Source of the DNA: Pseudoalteromonas luteoviolacea H33-S
GTDB taxonomy: Bacteria; Pseudomonadota; Gammaproteobacteria; Enterobacterales; Alteromonadaceae
DNA length: 64,000 nucleotides
Direction of reading: 5' to 3'
Assembly: GCF_001625695.1 (NCBI RefSeq)
Contig: NZ_AUXY01000081.1
Location: forward strand, 49,728 to 113,727
The notes beneath the pieces are model-generated. The model searched no databases and had not been told where the DNA came from. It was given only the letters and a program-made list of their open reading frames with translations. A program made the translations under genes and the position numbers. Of the stretch, positions 51,603 through 60,441 are shown piece by piece; position 1 is the stretch's first letter; every line of letters starts with the position of its first letter.

Positions 51603-54234
51603 ACCAACGCTCCATAATAGATTTTATGTCGTTTAGTCGTATGGGTTTGCATAAAAAGTCATTCATACCTATCGAAGAGCATAAGTCTCTTTCTCCCTGC
51701 ATTACGGCGCCAGTTACTGCGATTATTGGGACTGGCGGCTGATCTGTTTTTGCTTCTTCGGTTCTGATCTGTTTAGTCATTTCATACCCGTCAACTTTAG
51801 GCATATGGCAGTCGGTTAAGATGAGCTTATATGTACCACTATGCCAAAAATTAAACCCTTCAGCGCCATTGTTGGCAACATCACAAGATAGACCCAATTT
51901 AGCGAGTTGGCTCTTTATTAGCTTTTGATTGAATGGGTTGTCTTCTACTAAGAGAATGTCATGTATGTCATATTCGGCTGTTTGAGGACTGTCTTCCTCA
52001 GATAAAGAGGCTTCGATAGAGTCATCAGAATCAAAATCTAAGGAAAAGTCTTCAATCAGAAGTTGATCTTGTTGCTGGGCATTTATTTGCTTTTCTAAAA
52101 GTTTGAGCGTGATAGGCTGGTTGGCAAAGACTGCCAAAAATGGTGCTGATAGCGCAATAAGCTCTACCAGTGAGCGGTCAGAATAGACAATAACCTTGTT
52201 GATTGCACAAAGTGTCTCGATATGGTCTAAGAACATATCTAAATCGTTTGTAAGTACTACGTTATGTGATACGTCTGCACTAGATATTATCTGCTTGTTT
52301 TCTAGATTAACTATATTTGTGTGAAAAGCTGATTGCAGGAGTGTGAGTATATGCTGGTTTTTATCAGATAGCTTGCCAACAATATAACAATTGAGTGGAC
52401 TTTTATCTTCGATCTCATTCTCTGTTAGTTCAAGCCAAAAAGGGGCTGTTACCGTAAATTTACTGCCAACACCAAGCTTACTCTCGACACAAATTTTTCC
52501 ACCCATTAGATCGATAAGCTTGCCACAAATTGATAGGCCTAAGCCTGTACCTCCAAACTTTCTCGTGGTTGATTTCTCTGCTTGAGTAAATGGCGTAAAT
52601 AGTTTCTGAATTGTATCATTACTCATGCCAACACCCGTATCAGACACACTTACACAGACTTCACTTTGGTAGATATTAAGTTTGTTGATATGCGTCTCGA
52701 CAGTAATCTTCTTGACTGGGACTGAATCGCAATGCGTGAACTTAACTGCGTTACTTAAAATATTGAGTAAAATTTGTAAAAATCGACTTTCATCTCCTTT
52801 TAAAATTAGAGAGTCAGCAGGCGATTCAAAAATATTTAGTTCAATGCCTTTTTCTTTGGCTGTTGCACTGAAAGTGTTAACTAGATTTGAAATAACAGAA
52901 GGTAAGTTAAATTTGACGGTTTCAAGCTCAAGTTTGCCGGCTTCAATTTTATTTAAATCTAATAGGTCATTTAAAATGGTAATTAAGTGGTTTGCAGAAG
53001 TCGACGCTGTTTCGACCAAGTCTTTAGGCTCATGAGAAAGTGGGCAGTGAGAGAGCAAATCTAAAGCGCCAATAATGCCATTGAGGGGCGTTCGTAACTC
53101 ATGACTTATCATAGATAAAAATTCAGATTTTATTCGATTTGCTTGCTCAGCTTTTTGAAGCGTATTATGTAACTCGGCTGTTCTATCATTTACCCTGGTC
53201 TCTAGCTCTGAGTTCAATTTTTTAAGTGCTAATTGTGTTGTGTGAATTTCCGTTTGGTCGACACAAACGCCGTCTATACGACAATATTCTCCTTTGTAGT
53301 TTTTACCTACGCGGCCTTGGGCGAAGACGTAAATAACTTCACCGCTTTTGAGAATGCTGCGGTAGTGCTGCTTAAATTCAACACCCGTCCCCAGGCTGTC
53401 TTCTAGGGCGGCTTGAACCCGAGGCTTGTCTTCTGGGTGGAGCAATTCAATCCACTTATTTAAATCCCCTATGTCCTCTGGAGAAAGTTTGAAAATGGTG
53501 TTTGCCAACATATCCCATTTCCAAAGCCACTGATTTCCTGATTTGGTTGCACGCCAGGTGCCAATTTTTCCTGCTTCTATGGCAAGCTGTTTGCTTTCAT
53601 CAGCATCGTTTAGAGCAATGACAGTTGTTTTCTCAACGGTACAGTCTTGTAAGGTACCATTGATCCATTGCCCGCTTGATTTATTAATGCAACTTCCTTT
53701 TAGCCCAAACCAAGACTGTTGGCCTGATAGCTTAAGCCTAAACTCAAATTGTAATGGCACACCAAATTGCACATGGTTTTCGAAGAAAAGAGGAAATAAT
53801 GCCCGATCATCACAGTGTACAAGTGATAGTAATTTACGCCATGTTAGTTTAATATTTGGGTTAACCCCCAGTATTCTCCTTGAAATATCAGATAGGTATA
53901 TTGTTTTTGTTTCGATGTTGTAGCGCCAGATCCCAATGCTTGAACTACTGATTGCATCCACTAAAAAGTCTAAGTGTTCAGTATTGTTTTTTTGCTCTTG
54001 CAGTAAAAAGCAATAGCCATCTTGACAGTTATGACGGTCCAAAATAAAGCGATGAGACTGATTTGAGCCAATTGACAGATCATCTGTTATGGATTCAACT
54101 TCGAAAAGTTCCTTTAGGTTTAAACCTGTAAATTTCTTTTTATTTAGTAGTTCGGCTGCAGCTTGGCTTACAAATCTAATTTGCAAGTTGAGATCAGTAA
54201 TTATGTGAGGGGTGTTACTGTCCATGCCGTCCAT
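51586..54234 (-). CDS. Hybrid histidine kinase with PAS domains and receiver
   Basis: An 882-residue hybrid kinase that looks cytoplasmic, as no clear membrane segment is present. The order is an N-terminal PAS-like region (IITDLNLQIRFVSQAAAELL), two PAS_3-type domains (about 90-205 and 215-335, with IGIWRYNIETKTIYLSDISR and HYRSILKSGEVIYVFAQGR), and a coiled linker. Kinase core H-box SMISHELRTPLNGIIGALDL holds His378. ATP-binding boxes (NILSNAVKF, SDTGVGM, GTGLGLSI) and a receiver with Asp808 in LILTDCHMPKVDG follow. It heads the three-gene relay. The signal, probably cytosolic or redox/light through PAS, is unknown. Confidence 0.93.
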   Translation of the reverse strand: MDGMDSNTPHIITDLNLQIRFVSQAAAELLNKKKFTGLNLKELFEVESITDDLSIGSNQSHRFILDRHNCQDGYCFLLQEQKNNTEHLDFLVDAISSSSIGIWRYNIETKTIYLSDISRRILGVNPNIKLTWRKLLSLVHCDDRALFPLFFENHVQFGVPLQFEFRLKLSGQQSWFGLKGSCINKSSGQWINGTLQDCTVEKTTVIALNDADESKQLAIEAGKIGTWRATKSGNQWLWKWDMLANTIFKLSPEDIGDLNKWIELLHPEDKPRVQAALEDSLGTGVEFKQHYRSILKSGEVIYVFAQGRVGKNYKGEYCRIDGVCVDQTEIHTTQLALKKLNSELETRVNDRTAELHNTLQKAEQANRIKSEFLSMISHELRTPLNGIIGALDLLSHCPLSHEPKDLVETASTSANHLITILNDLLDLNKIEAGKLELETVKFNLPSVISNLVNTFSATAKEKGIELNIFESPADSLILKGDESRFLQILLNILSNAVKFTHCDSVPVKKITVETHINKLNIYQSEVCVSVSDTGVGMSNDTIQKLFTPFTQAEKSTTRKFGGTGLGLSICGKLIDLMGGKICVESKLGVGSKFTVTAPFWLELTENEIEDKSPLNCYIVGKLSDKNQHILTLLQSAFHTNIVNLENKQIISSADVSHNVVLTNDLDMFLDHIETLCAINKVIVYSDRSLVELIALSAPFLAVFANQPITLKLLEKQINAQQQDQLLIEDFSLDFDSDDSIEASLSEEDSPQTAEYDIHDILLVEDNPFNQKLIKSQLAKLGLSCDVANNGAEGFNFWHSGTYKLILTDCHMPKVDGYEMTKQIRTEEAKTDQPPVPIIAVTGAVMQGERDLCSSIGMNDFLCKPIRLNDIKSIMERWYEHST

Positions 54235-54390
54235 GCCGCTTTAACGCTATCATCGTTAATTTTAAATATAGCAGCAATCCAATACATGGCAGATTTATGT
54301 GAGCTCATGTAAGAAATCTAATTCTTTTCGGCTAATTAAAGAAGTAGACAAGTAATAGCTGATCAGGTCTAGTTATTTTTTGTATGGTTG

Positions 54391-54416
54391 AAAAGAGGCA
54401 GTAAGTTACTGCCTCT
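54391..54416 (-). terminator. Terminator of the second GH92 gene
   Basis: AGAGGCAGTAA/TTACTGCCTCT stem followed on the minus strand by TTTT, 20 bases past the stop codon. Confidence 0.8.
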
Positions 54417-54436
54417 GAAGGGGAACTATGTTGTTA

Positions 54437-56935
54437 TTAACCTTTTGAAGGAGAGTAACTTGGTGGTCTATTTTCTATAGCCTGACCAAAGCTTTTATTA
54501 GGTACGTCGCTCAGTGTAAAGTCTAATGTGACAGACTTATTTATATACGCTTCGTTAATCCAGCTATTTAAGCTCGGTTTATCATTCACATGTAGCGAGT
54601 TGATGTAGATATTATCATTTGATGCTTCTGGAGCACGAATGGTTAAATTACCAATTTTTGCAGATGTAAACTGCGGGCTTGATAACACTAAATCTGCACG
54701 TCCAGGGTATTTCGGATAAATACCTAAACTACTAAATACATACCAAGATGACATTTGACCCAAATCGTCTTGCCCTGGAATACCATCTGGTGCATCGAGC
54801 CATAATTGCTTCATTGTTTCGCGAACAGTTTGCTGTGTTTTGTACGCATCGCCAGTGTGAAGATACATCCAAGGTGACAAAATAGAAGGTTGGTTTGATA
54901 CATCGGCATATTCAGCTGAATCACGATATAGCACCCAAGATCCGTCAGGCTTTTTGAAGTGTGCATCTAGCCTTTGGCTCATAGCGGTTTCACCGCCGAG
55001 TATTTGAGCAAGCCCTGCGCCGTCGTGTGGTATCATCCATAAATACTGAGCTGGACTACCTTCAACGAATAGGTGACCCGAGAATGCGTCAAATTCATTT
55101 TTCCAGCTACCGTCTTGATTACGACCTTGAATATATCCAAATGTATCAGTGGCATTCGGGTTATAAATATTTCTCCAATAACCAGCTTCATCAGTAAAGC
55201 GTTTCGCGTCGTCTTTGTTACCTAAACGGTCAGCAAGTTGTGCCAAAGAGAAATAACTCGACGCTTGCTCTAATGTTTCCGATGCACCTTCCCAGCTATT
55301 TGATTGATCAGAAATGTAACCAATTTCTTGCCATTGATCTAAAGAAGGCTTTTGACCACGGCAGAATACCGGGCAACCTACATCTGACATATCGTATTCA
55401 GTAGGTGTTATTGCCGCTTTTCTGAGTGATTTGTATGCACCGTTTACATCAAAGTCTTTGGCACCAAAGGCAACAAAATTTGCGATGGCAATAGTTGAAG
55501 GGTCGCCACTCATGACGCCAGTTGGGCCGGCGTTGTGTGTCCAGCGATCCCAAATACCATTAAATTGGTTCGCCTGATTGTATAGTGACTGTGCAATATC
55601 ACTGCCTCTGGTTTGGTCTAGCAAGGTGACAAGCTGAAGCTGTGAGCGATACACGTCCCAGCCAGAGAAATTCGCATATTGCGCTGTTTGGTTGGTACTA
55701 ATGCTATGTATTTTTTGATCAAAGCCCATGTATTCGCCGTTTACATCAGAAAATACATTTGGGTGGAATAAACTGTGGTAAAGCGCTGTGTAAAATACTC
55801 TTAATTTACTTGTGTCCTGTGACTCAACTTTAACTTTTGACAGCTCGTTTTCCCAAGCAGTTTGTGAGTGAGCTTTTAGTTGAGAAAATGTTTGTTTCCC
55901 CTGCTCTTTCGCTAGATTTTCTCGGGCATTGTCCAAACTAACGTAGGAGATCCCCACGCGCATTTGTACTGTATCACCGTTGTTAATTCCAAGATCTACC
56001 CATACACCAGAGCCTTTACCAATGTCTGGCCAACCATTGTCTCCATAGCCCATACCGCCTTTTGACGAATCAGCACCTTGCTTGACTTGATCATCTTTCC
56101 AGGCACCTGAGCCAGTGATTGGTTTATCAAGTTTCGCAACAAAATGCAGAGTGTAGTAATCTCGTTGATTATACTCGCCAAGGTAACCGCAAAAATTCCC
56201 TGATGTAACATAACCTGTAATTTCACCGCGTTCGGCGTCTACTTTTGCATAAGCATCACCACTGCCAAGCTGCGAATAGGCTGTTCTAAACAACAATTTT
56301 GCATTGTCTGATTGCTCAAAAGTAAAGTTTGCAATGCCCGTTCGAGTTGTTGCCGCTAATTTGACATTAACGCCGTTATCAAGGCCTACTTGGTAATATC
56401 CAGGGATGGCTGTCTCATTATCATGGCTAAACCCCGCGCTGTAATACGCGTTGATTGGATCAGTGGCTGGCGAGAACGTGATATCTTTTGTGAATGGCAT
56501 GACTGGAATGTCGCCTGAGGCACCTAGGCAACCTGTTCCTGATAATCGAGTAAATGAAAACCCTTTCACGCGACTCGCTTGATAATTATATCCGCCTGGT
56601 GAGACCGGTACTCGCTTTTTTTCCTCAAGTATTTTTTTCGAAATGCCCTCAGACTCAGCCATTAAGTCTTCGGTATAAGCATGTTCTGGACCAAAATTAA
56701 ACATACCAAAGGGAACTACTGCGCCGGGTGTTACGTTACCAGCTTGACGGTGATTATACGGGCCTTTGGTACCTATTAATGGGTTAACATAATTCACGAC
56801 ATCAGTGACGTAGTTGGCTTGCTTTTCCTTATCAGCTGAAATTTGAGACTCATTTTGCCCCGAACTGCACGCAGTAAGCACAGCTAAGCTGAGTGGTAAA
56901 AGGATATGATTCTTGCTTTTTTTAATATTATTCAT
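54437..56935 (-). CDS. GH92-family lipoprotein with altered active-site motif
   Basis: An 832-residue exported GH92 enzyme with lipobox LTAC (ILLPLSLAVLTACSSG), so it is membrane-anchored. It opens the family domain with VNPLIGTKGPYNHRQAGNVT and PGAVVPFGMFNFGP. Aligned to the first GH92 protein here, it keeps VEGSPAQYLWMIPHD (Glu625) and GQDDLGQMSSWY (Asp723, Asp724), but GNEPSHH is replaced by SNQPSIL (Gln682 for Glu630, at the same 42-residue spacing to the Asp pair). Substrate preference probably differs from a plain alpha-1,2-mannosidase. The start at 56935 gives the signal peptide; an in-frame TTG at 56962 lies inside the operator. The operator 13 bases upstream ties it to the mannose locus. 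Confidence 0.88.
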   Translation of the reverse strand: MNNIKKSKNHILLPLSLAVLTACSSGQNESQISADKEKQANYVTDVVNYVNPLIGTKGPYNHRQAGNVTPGAVVPFGMFNFGPEHAYTEDLMAESEGISKKILEEKKRVPVSPGGYNYQASRVKGFSFTRLSGTGCLGASGDIPVMPFTKDITFSPATDPINAYYSAGFSHDNETAIPGYYQVGLDNGVNVKLAATTRTGIANFTFEQSDNAKLLFRTAYSQLGSGDAYAKVDAERGEITGYVTSGNFCGYLGEYNQRDYYTLHFVAKLDKPITGSGAWKDDQVKQGADSSKGGMGYGDNGWPDIGKGSGVWVDLGINNGDTVQMRVGISYVSLDNARENLAKEQGKQTFSQLKAHSQTAWENELSKVKVESQDTSKLRVFYTALYHSLFHPNVFSDVNGEYMGFDQKIHSISTNQTAQYANFSGWDVYRSQLQLVTLLDQTRGSDIAQSLYNQANQFNGIWDRWTHNAGPTGVMSGDPSTIAIANFVAFGAKDFDVNGAYKSLRKAAITPTEYDMSDVGCPVFCRGQKPSLDQWQEIGYISDQSNSWEGASETLEQASSYFSLAQLADRLGNKDDAKRFTDEAGYWRNIYNPNATDTFGYIQGRNQDGSWKNEFDAFSGHLFVEGSPAQYLWMIPHDGAGLAQILGGETAMSQRLDAHFKKPDGSWVLYRDSAEYADVSNQPSILSPWMYLHTGDAYKTQQTVRETMKQLWLDAPDGIPGQDDLGQMSSWYVFSSLGIYPKYPGRADLVLSSPQFTSAKIGNLTIRAPEASNDNIYINSLHVNDKPSLNSWINEAYINKSVTLDFTLSDVPNKSFGQAIENRPPSYSPSKG

Positions 56936-56948
56936 GGTGAACTCTAAT

Positions 56949-56962
56949 TTAGAACGTTCCAA
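56949..56962. promoter_or_regulatory. Palindromic operator, mannose regulon site 3
   Basis: Minus-strand TTGGAACGTTCTAA, differing from site 2 (TTGGAACGATCCAA) at two of 14 positions and still symmetric around the central CG. It lies only 13 bases from the second GH92 start codon, so it would overlap the ribosome-binding region and block expression when bound. Same regulator as sites 1 and 2 inferred. Confidence 0.65.
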
Positions 56963-57253
56963 AAAATTAATGTGATAAAAAATGAATTGCTTTAAAAGAT
57001 GCCACCTTTTGATTGTAATGTAAAATTTCGATGCGTTAGTTTACGTTTTTTTAGCGATGATTTACATGACTCTTGTTTTTTAGCCCCTTTGTAACATAGG
57101 TAGATGCTTATACTCGTTAGGTAATTTTTATTACTTTGACTTTTTAACGTCTTGATAGGTGTAATCTTAATTTTTTGATTGATATGTTTGGTTGTACCCA
57201 GGTGTATACCTAGGTACAAGGGTGTGAGTTGGGTGCTTAATTATTGTTTAAGT
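56963..57253. other. Intergenic region, promoter of second GH92
   Basis: About 290 bases without a convincing gene. A 75-codon frame on the minus strand has no ribosome site and reads as basic low-complexity sequence. Minus-strand promoter elements for the GH92 gene must lie here. Confidence 0.5.
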
Positions 57254-57625
57254 TTATAGACCCGTTTCGTAGTGTGCATTTGCAACATTGGTATCTTGCC
57301 AAGTTCCATCAGTATACATAATGCGTGCCCAGGCCCTATTTGGACCATAAGCAAATACAGTCACATCACAAGATTGGCCGCCACTGCATTTAGCAACACC
57401 ATACCATTTAACTGACAGGATCTGTTTTGTTACATTTTTTAAGTAAAAACGTCCTCTAGTTGTATTGCCATGTGTCCAGTCATAGCCTTCACAATTTGGA
57501 GTGCCTGTTTTCCACATTGGCCCGCCATTTTTGGAGTAAACAGCGCAAACTAGTTCTGTAGAAAAAGCTGAACTTGCAAACATGGCCCCCGCTATTAACG
57601 TTAATGACCTTATTGTTTTTTTCAT
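57254..57625 (-). CDS. Small secreted protein, unknown
   Basis: A 123-residue protein with a clear signal peptide (LTLIAGAMFASSAFSTE) and a 101-residue mature part with four Cys, likely in two disulfides. Composition is rich in Trp, Tyr and Gly (PMWKTGTPNCEGYDWTHGNT and GTWQDTNVANAHYETGL). AAAGGAAAT lies before the ATG. It sits between the GH92 gene and a two-component system but belongs to neither visibly. I do not recognise the family. Confidence 0.65.
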   Translation of the reverse strand: MKKTIRSLTLIAGAMFASSAFSTELVCAVYSKNGGPMWKTGTPNCEGYDWTHGNTTRGRFYLKNVTKQILSVKWYGVAKCSGGQSCDVTVFAYGPNRAWARIMYTDGTWQDTNVANAHYETGL

Positions 57626-58214
57626 TTTTCTATTTCCTTTTAACTAATTTTATAGCACGCCTTGTTTGGCGCTTTTTCATACTAGTGTCAGGGAAAATAA
57701 CTGGTCAATATTGATTCTTAAAAGCCTTGAAAAAGTAACTTTACAGTTATATTTAAGTGTTAATAAATTGCGCTGACTAACATGTTTCAAATTATTGCTA
57801 TTTATTGTTTTATATAGATTTTTGTACTTATTTGGCGATTTTAAATGACTAAAGATACTGGTTGTAATTTCAACTTAAATTCAAGGGTTGTATACGGTAA
57901 TACGTTGTTTTATATGGTTATATTTACGGCGTAGGTCATGACCTGATGTAAAGCTGCGGATATTTTGACAGGCAGAATTAAGTTTTTTATTGTGCTTTAC
58001 AATGTAAATTTTTTCCAGCAAGATTTATGTTACTTAACTGAGGGATATGGTCGTTTTGATTAATTGGAAGCCTATTATATTAATGTCGCGTTTCCATGTT
58101 CGTTGTTAAGTTGTTATCAATTGAATTTTTCGAAAAGTTAATCCTTTTTGTATCGTTTCTTCCCCCATTTATCGATAGTTCAAGCAATTAAGGTTCACTA
58201 TAGCAGCTCAAAAC
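57626..58214. other. Gene-free AT-rich stretch
   Basis: About 590 bases with no supportable gene, RNA or repeat. It separates the small secreted-protein gene from the two-component system whose operator begins at 58215. Confidence 0.5.
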
Positions 58215-58230
58215 TATACAAATTTGTATA
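58215..58230. promoter_or_regulatory. Palindromic operator upstream of response regulator
   Basis: TATACAAATTTGTATA, a perfect 16-base palindrome 55 bases before the regulator ATG. A related palindrome with the same ATACAA/TTTGTAT arms lies at 60343 before the DUF1800 gene. In both, AAATGTA follows within a few bases. Binding by the adjacent OmpR-family regulator, and so autoregulation, is inferred. Confidence 0.6.
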
Positions 58231-58285
58231 TTTTAAATGTAAGCCTTTGCGTTAAACTTAGCAAAAAGCATCATAAGAATGATAT

Positions 58286-58960
58286 ATGAACATACTGATT
58301 GTTGAAGATGATTTGGATACAGCCGCTTTTATCGAAAAAGGGTTGCTGCAACACGGAGAACTTGTCAAACATGTTGCCACAGCCCAAGAAGGTTTATTGG
58401 TGGCATCTTCAACTGAGTTTGATGTAATTATATTCGACAGATTACTGCCAAATATGGATGGGCTGAATGCTGTTAAAGTACTTAGAGCGAGTGGTATAGT
58501 CACACCTATAATCATGCTTACCGCGCTGGGTGATACAGTAGACAGGGTTGATGGCTTAAATGCTGGCGCAGATGACTATTTGGTTAAGCCGTTTGACTTT
58601 TCAGAGCTCTACGCAAGGCTAAAAGCCATAACCAGACGAAAGTCTATTTCTAAAGTGTCACTGTCATTAAGCTTGGGCGATTTAGTATTGGAGAGAACTA
58701 GTAGGAAAGTGATCAGAGCAGGCCGACAGATAGAGTTAAATACCAAAGAGTATCAAATTCTTGAATTTCTCATGCAAACGCCTGGTCAATTGGTGACTAA
58801 AACCATGTTACTTGAAAAGGTTTGGGGTTTTAGTTTTGATCCAAAAACCAGTTTGGTTCAAACGCATGTTAGTCGTCTGAGAAATAAAATTGATAAACCG
58901 TTTGGTTTTGAACTCATCAAAACTGTGCGTGGCTGTGGATACATTATCTCTGATGAATAA
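58286..58960 (+). CDS. OmpR-family response regulator
   Basis: A 224-residue DNA-binding response regulator. Acidic pair in ILIVEDDLDTA, phosphoacceptor Asp51 in VIIFDRLLPNMDG, switch Thr in IMLTALGDT and Lys in DYLVKPFDFSEL are present. The winged-helix output domain has LNTKEYQILEFLMQTPGQLV and KTSLVQTHVSRLRNKI. It overlaps the kinase gene by eight bases. The operator 55 bases upstream suggests it controls itself, and the similar site before DUF1800 suggests that pair is its target. Confidence 0.94.
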   Translation: MNILIVEDDLDTAAFIEKGLLQHGELVKHVATAQEGLLVASSTEFDVIIFDRLLPNMDGLNAVKVLRASGIVTPIIMLTALGDTVDRVDGLNAGADDYLVKPFDFSELYARLKAITRRKSISKVSLSLSLGDLVLERTSRKVIRAGRQIELNTKEYQILEFLMQTPGQLVTKTMLLEKVWGFSFDPKTSLVQTHVSRLRNKIDKPFGFELIKTVRGCGYIISDE

Positions 58961-60335
58961 CTTACACTCGAGAACAATACTTTTAAGGTCATTACTTATT
59001 GGTATTAGCTGTACAGCAGGTTTTATAACCCTTTTCTTTATTGCTTCATTATCTTACCTAGCTAACCTTTCTTCGGAACAGCAACATGAGTTAGTTGACT
59101 ATATTGAAGAAGTTCAATCCTTGTATGACGATGATGGTCTTCAAAGTATGTTGACGGAATTAGATTTAGAGTCAAAACCTATTTGGAGCAAAAACCAGAG
59201 TATTGATAGGTTATCTGATCATGAAGCCATTTTCTCTATTACTCGAGGAAATACGCTTTTGGTAGGTAGTGAGGTAGATATTCCCTTTGAAGCTAAACCC
59301 ACTTGGAGTTATTTAGATTTTGATAATGGACATGAAATTAAAGTTTTAGCGTATTCAAAAGTCTTAGAGGATACATTGCTGCTAAAGGTAGCACAGCCTA
59401 ATAGTTATGAGACTGCACTCGCATCAGATGTGCTAGTTAATGTTGGCATGTTAAGCTCTTTTTTAATATTCATTGTGGCATTTTTAATTAGCTATTTTGC
59501 AAGTTTTCGAAGCCAGCGAACATTACTAGACATAAAAAAACAAATGCATGTTATTGCAAACTCTCCGGACTCTTCACGATTGTCTGTTGAATCTAAATCT
59601 GCAATGCTTAGGCAGCTTGCAAATTGTACCAACGAGATGCTAGACAAGATAAGCGCATTGCATGGCACGACTAAAACGATGTCGACGGGTATCGCTCACG
59701 ATTTGAAAACCCCCCTATCAAGAGTTGCAAATCGCTTGCAAAGCATGCGTCAGGATATCGGTGATACCCAAGCGATTGAGTTACATATAAATAGAGCCAG
59801 CCAAGATCTTAATGCTGTCATTTCTACATTTAATAACCTTGTTCGACTTAGTGCTATCGAATCAGGTAAACATAAACAGAACTTTGAGCTATTTAATTTA
59901 TCAGAGCTGGTTATCGATCTAGCGCTTAGTTACGATCCAGTTTTTGAAGATTCTGGCAGGAAGCTAAGTCACTCTACTGTTGATAACGTTATTTGCTTTG
60001 GCGACACTGATTTATTAAATCAACTGCTCTGTAATTTGTTAGAAAATGCGCTTGAATATAGTAGCGTAGACGCGAATGTCTGGATCAGACTGCAAAGCCA
60101 TACCAGTGGTGCATTACTGCAAGTTGGAGATGATGGACCTGGCATTCACTCAGATGACCAACCACATGTGTTTGAGCGCTTTTTTCGCGCTGATGTAAGT
60201 AGGTCTAAACCGGGGAATGGCTTAGGTCTGAGTATCGTTAAAGCGATTTGTGATGTACATGATGCAAAATTGGCTTTGCTACCAAATCAAACTGGCGCCG
60301 TTTTTAATATAGAAATACCGGTTTCAAGCTCATAA
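58953..60335 (+). CDS. Sensor histidine kinase
   Basis: A 460-residue inner-membrane histidine kinase. A first membrane segment lies near the N-terminus (IGISCTAGFITLFFIASLSY), a periplasmic domain of about 110 residues follows, then a second segment (NVGMLSSFLIFIVAFLISYF). The core has H-box GIAHDLKTPLSRVANRLQSM (His249), N-box LLENALEY, G1 VGDDGPGI and G2 GNGLGLSIV. An in-frame start at 58890 would lie deep in the regulator gene; ATG 58953 is preferred because it follows the normal overlap and starts MNNLHSRTILL. The signal is unknown. Confidence 0.92.
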   Translation: MNNLHSRTILLRSLLIGISCTAGFITLFFIASLSYLANLSSEQQHELVDYIEEVQSLYDDDGLQSMLTELDLESKPIWSKNQSIDRLSDHEAIFSITRGNTLLVGSEVDIPFEAKPTWSYLDFDNGHEIKVLAYSKVLEDTLLLKVAQPNSYETALASDVLVNVGMLSSFLIFIVAFLISYFASFRSQRTLLDIKKQMHVIANSPDSSRLSVESKSAMLRQLANCTNEMLDKISALHGTTKTMSTGIAHDLKTPLSRVANRLQSMRQDIGDTQAIELHINRASQDLNAVISTFNNLVRLSAIESGKHKQNFELFNLSELVIDLALSYDPVFEDSGRKLSHSTVDNVICFGDTDLLNQLLCNLLENALEYSSVDANVWIRLQSHTSGALLQVGDDGPGIHSDDQPHVFERFFRADVSRSKPGNGLGLSIVKAICDVHDAKLALLPNQTGAVFNIEIPVSSS

Positions 60336-60342
60336 TTGTGAT

Positions 60343-60360
60343 CCATACAATTTTGTATGG
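60343..60360. promoter_or_regulatory. Palindromic operator upstream of DUF1800 gene
   Basis: CCATACAA-TT-TTGTATGG, 8-base arms around a TT centre, seven bases after the kinase stop codon and 82 before the DUF1800 start. It matches the palindrome at 58215 in its ATACAA/TTGTAT core and in a following AAATGTA. It could also act as a weak terminator for the kinase gene. Confidence 0.6.
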
Positions 60361-60441
60361 TAAATGTATGTGCGTTGTAACACACAAATTTACTACTTAC
60401 CCTAAACTTAGTCTAATCATGTAGTGAACATAGGCTAAGTT

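Noticed and set aside
56992..57219. 75-codon minus-strand frame upstream of the second GH92 gene
   Set aside because: It has no ribosome site, is basic and low in complexity, and lies in the promoter region.
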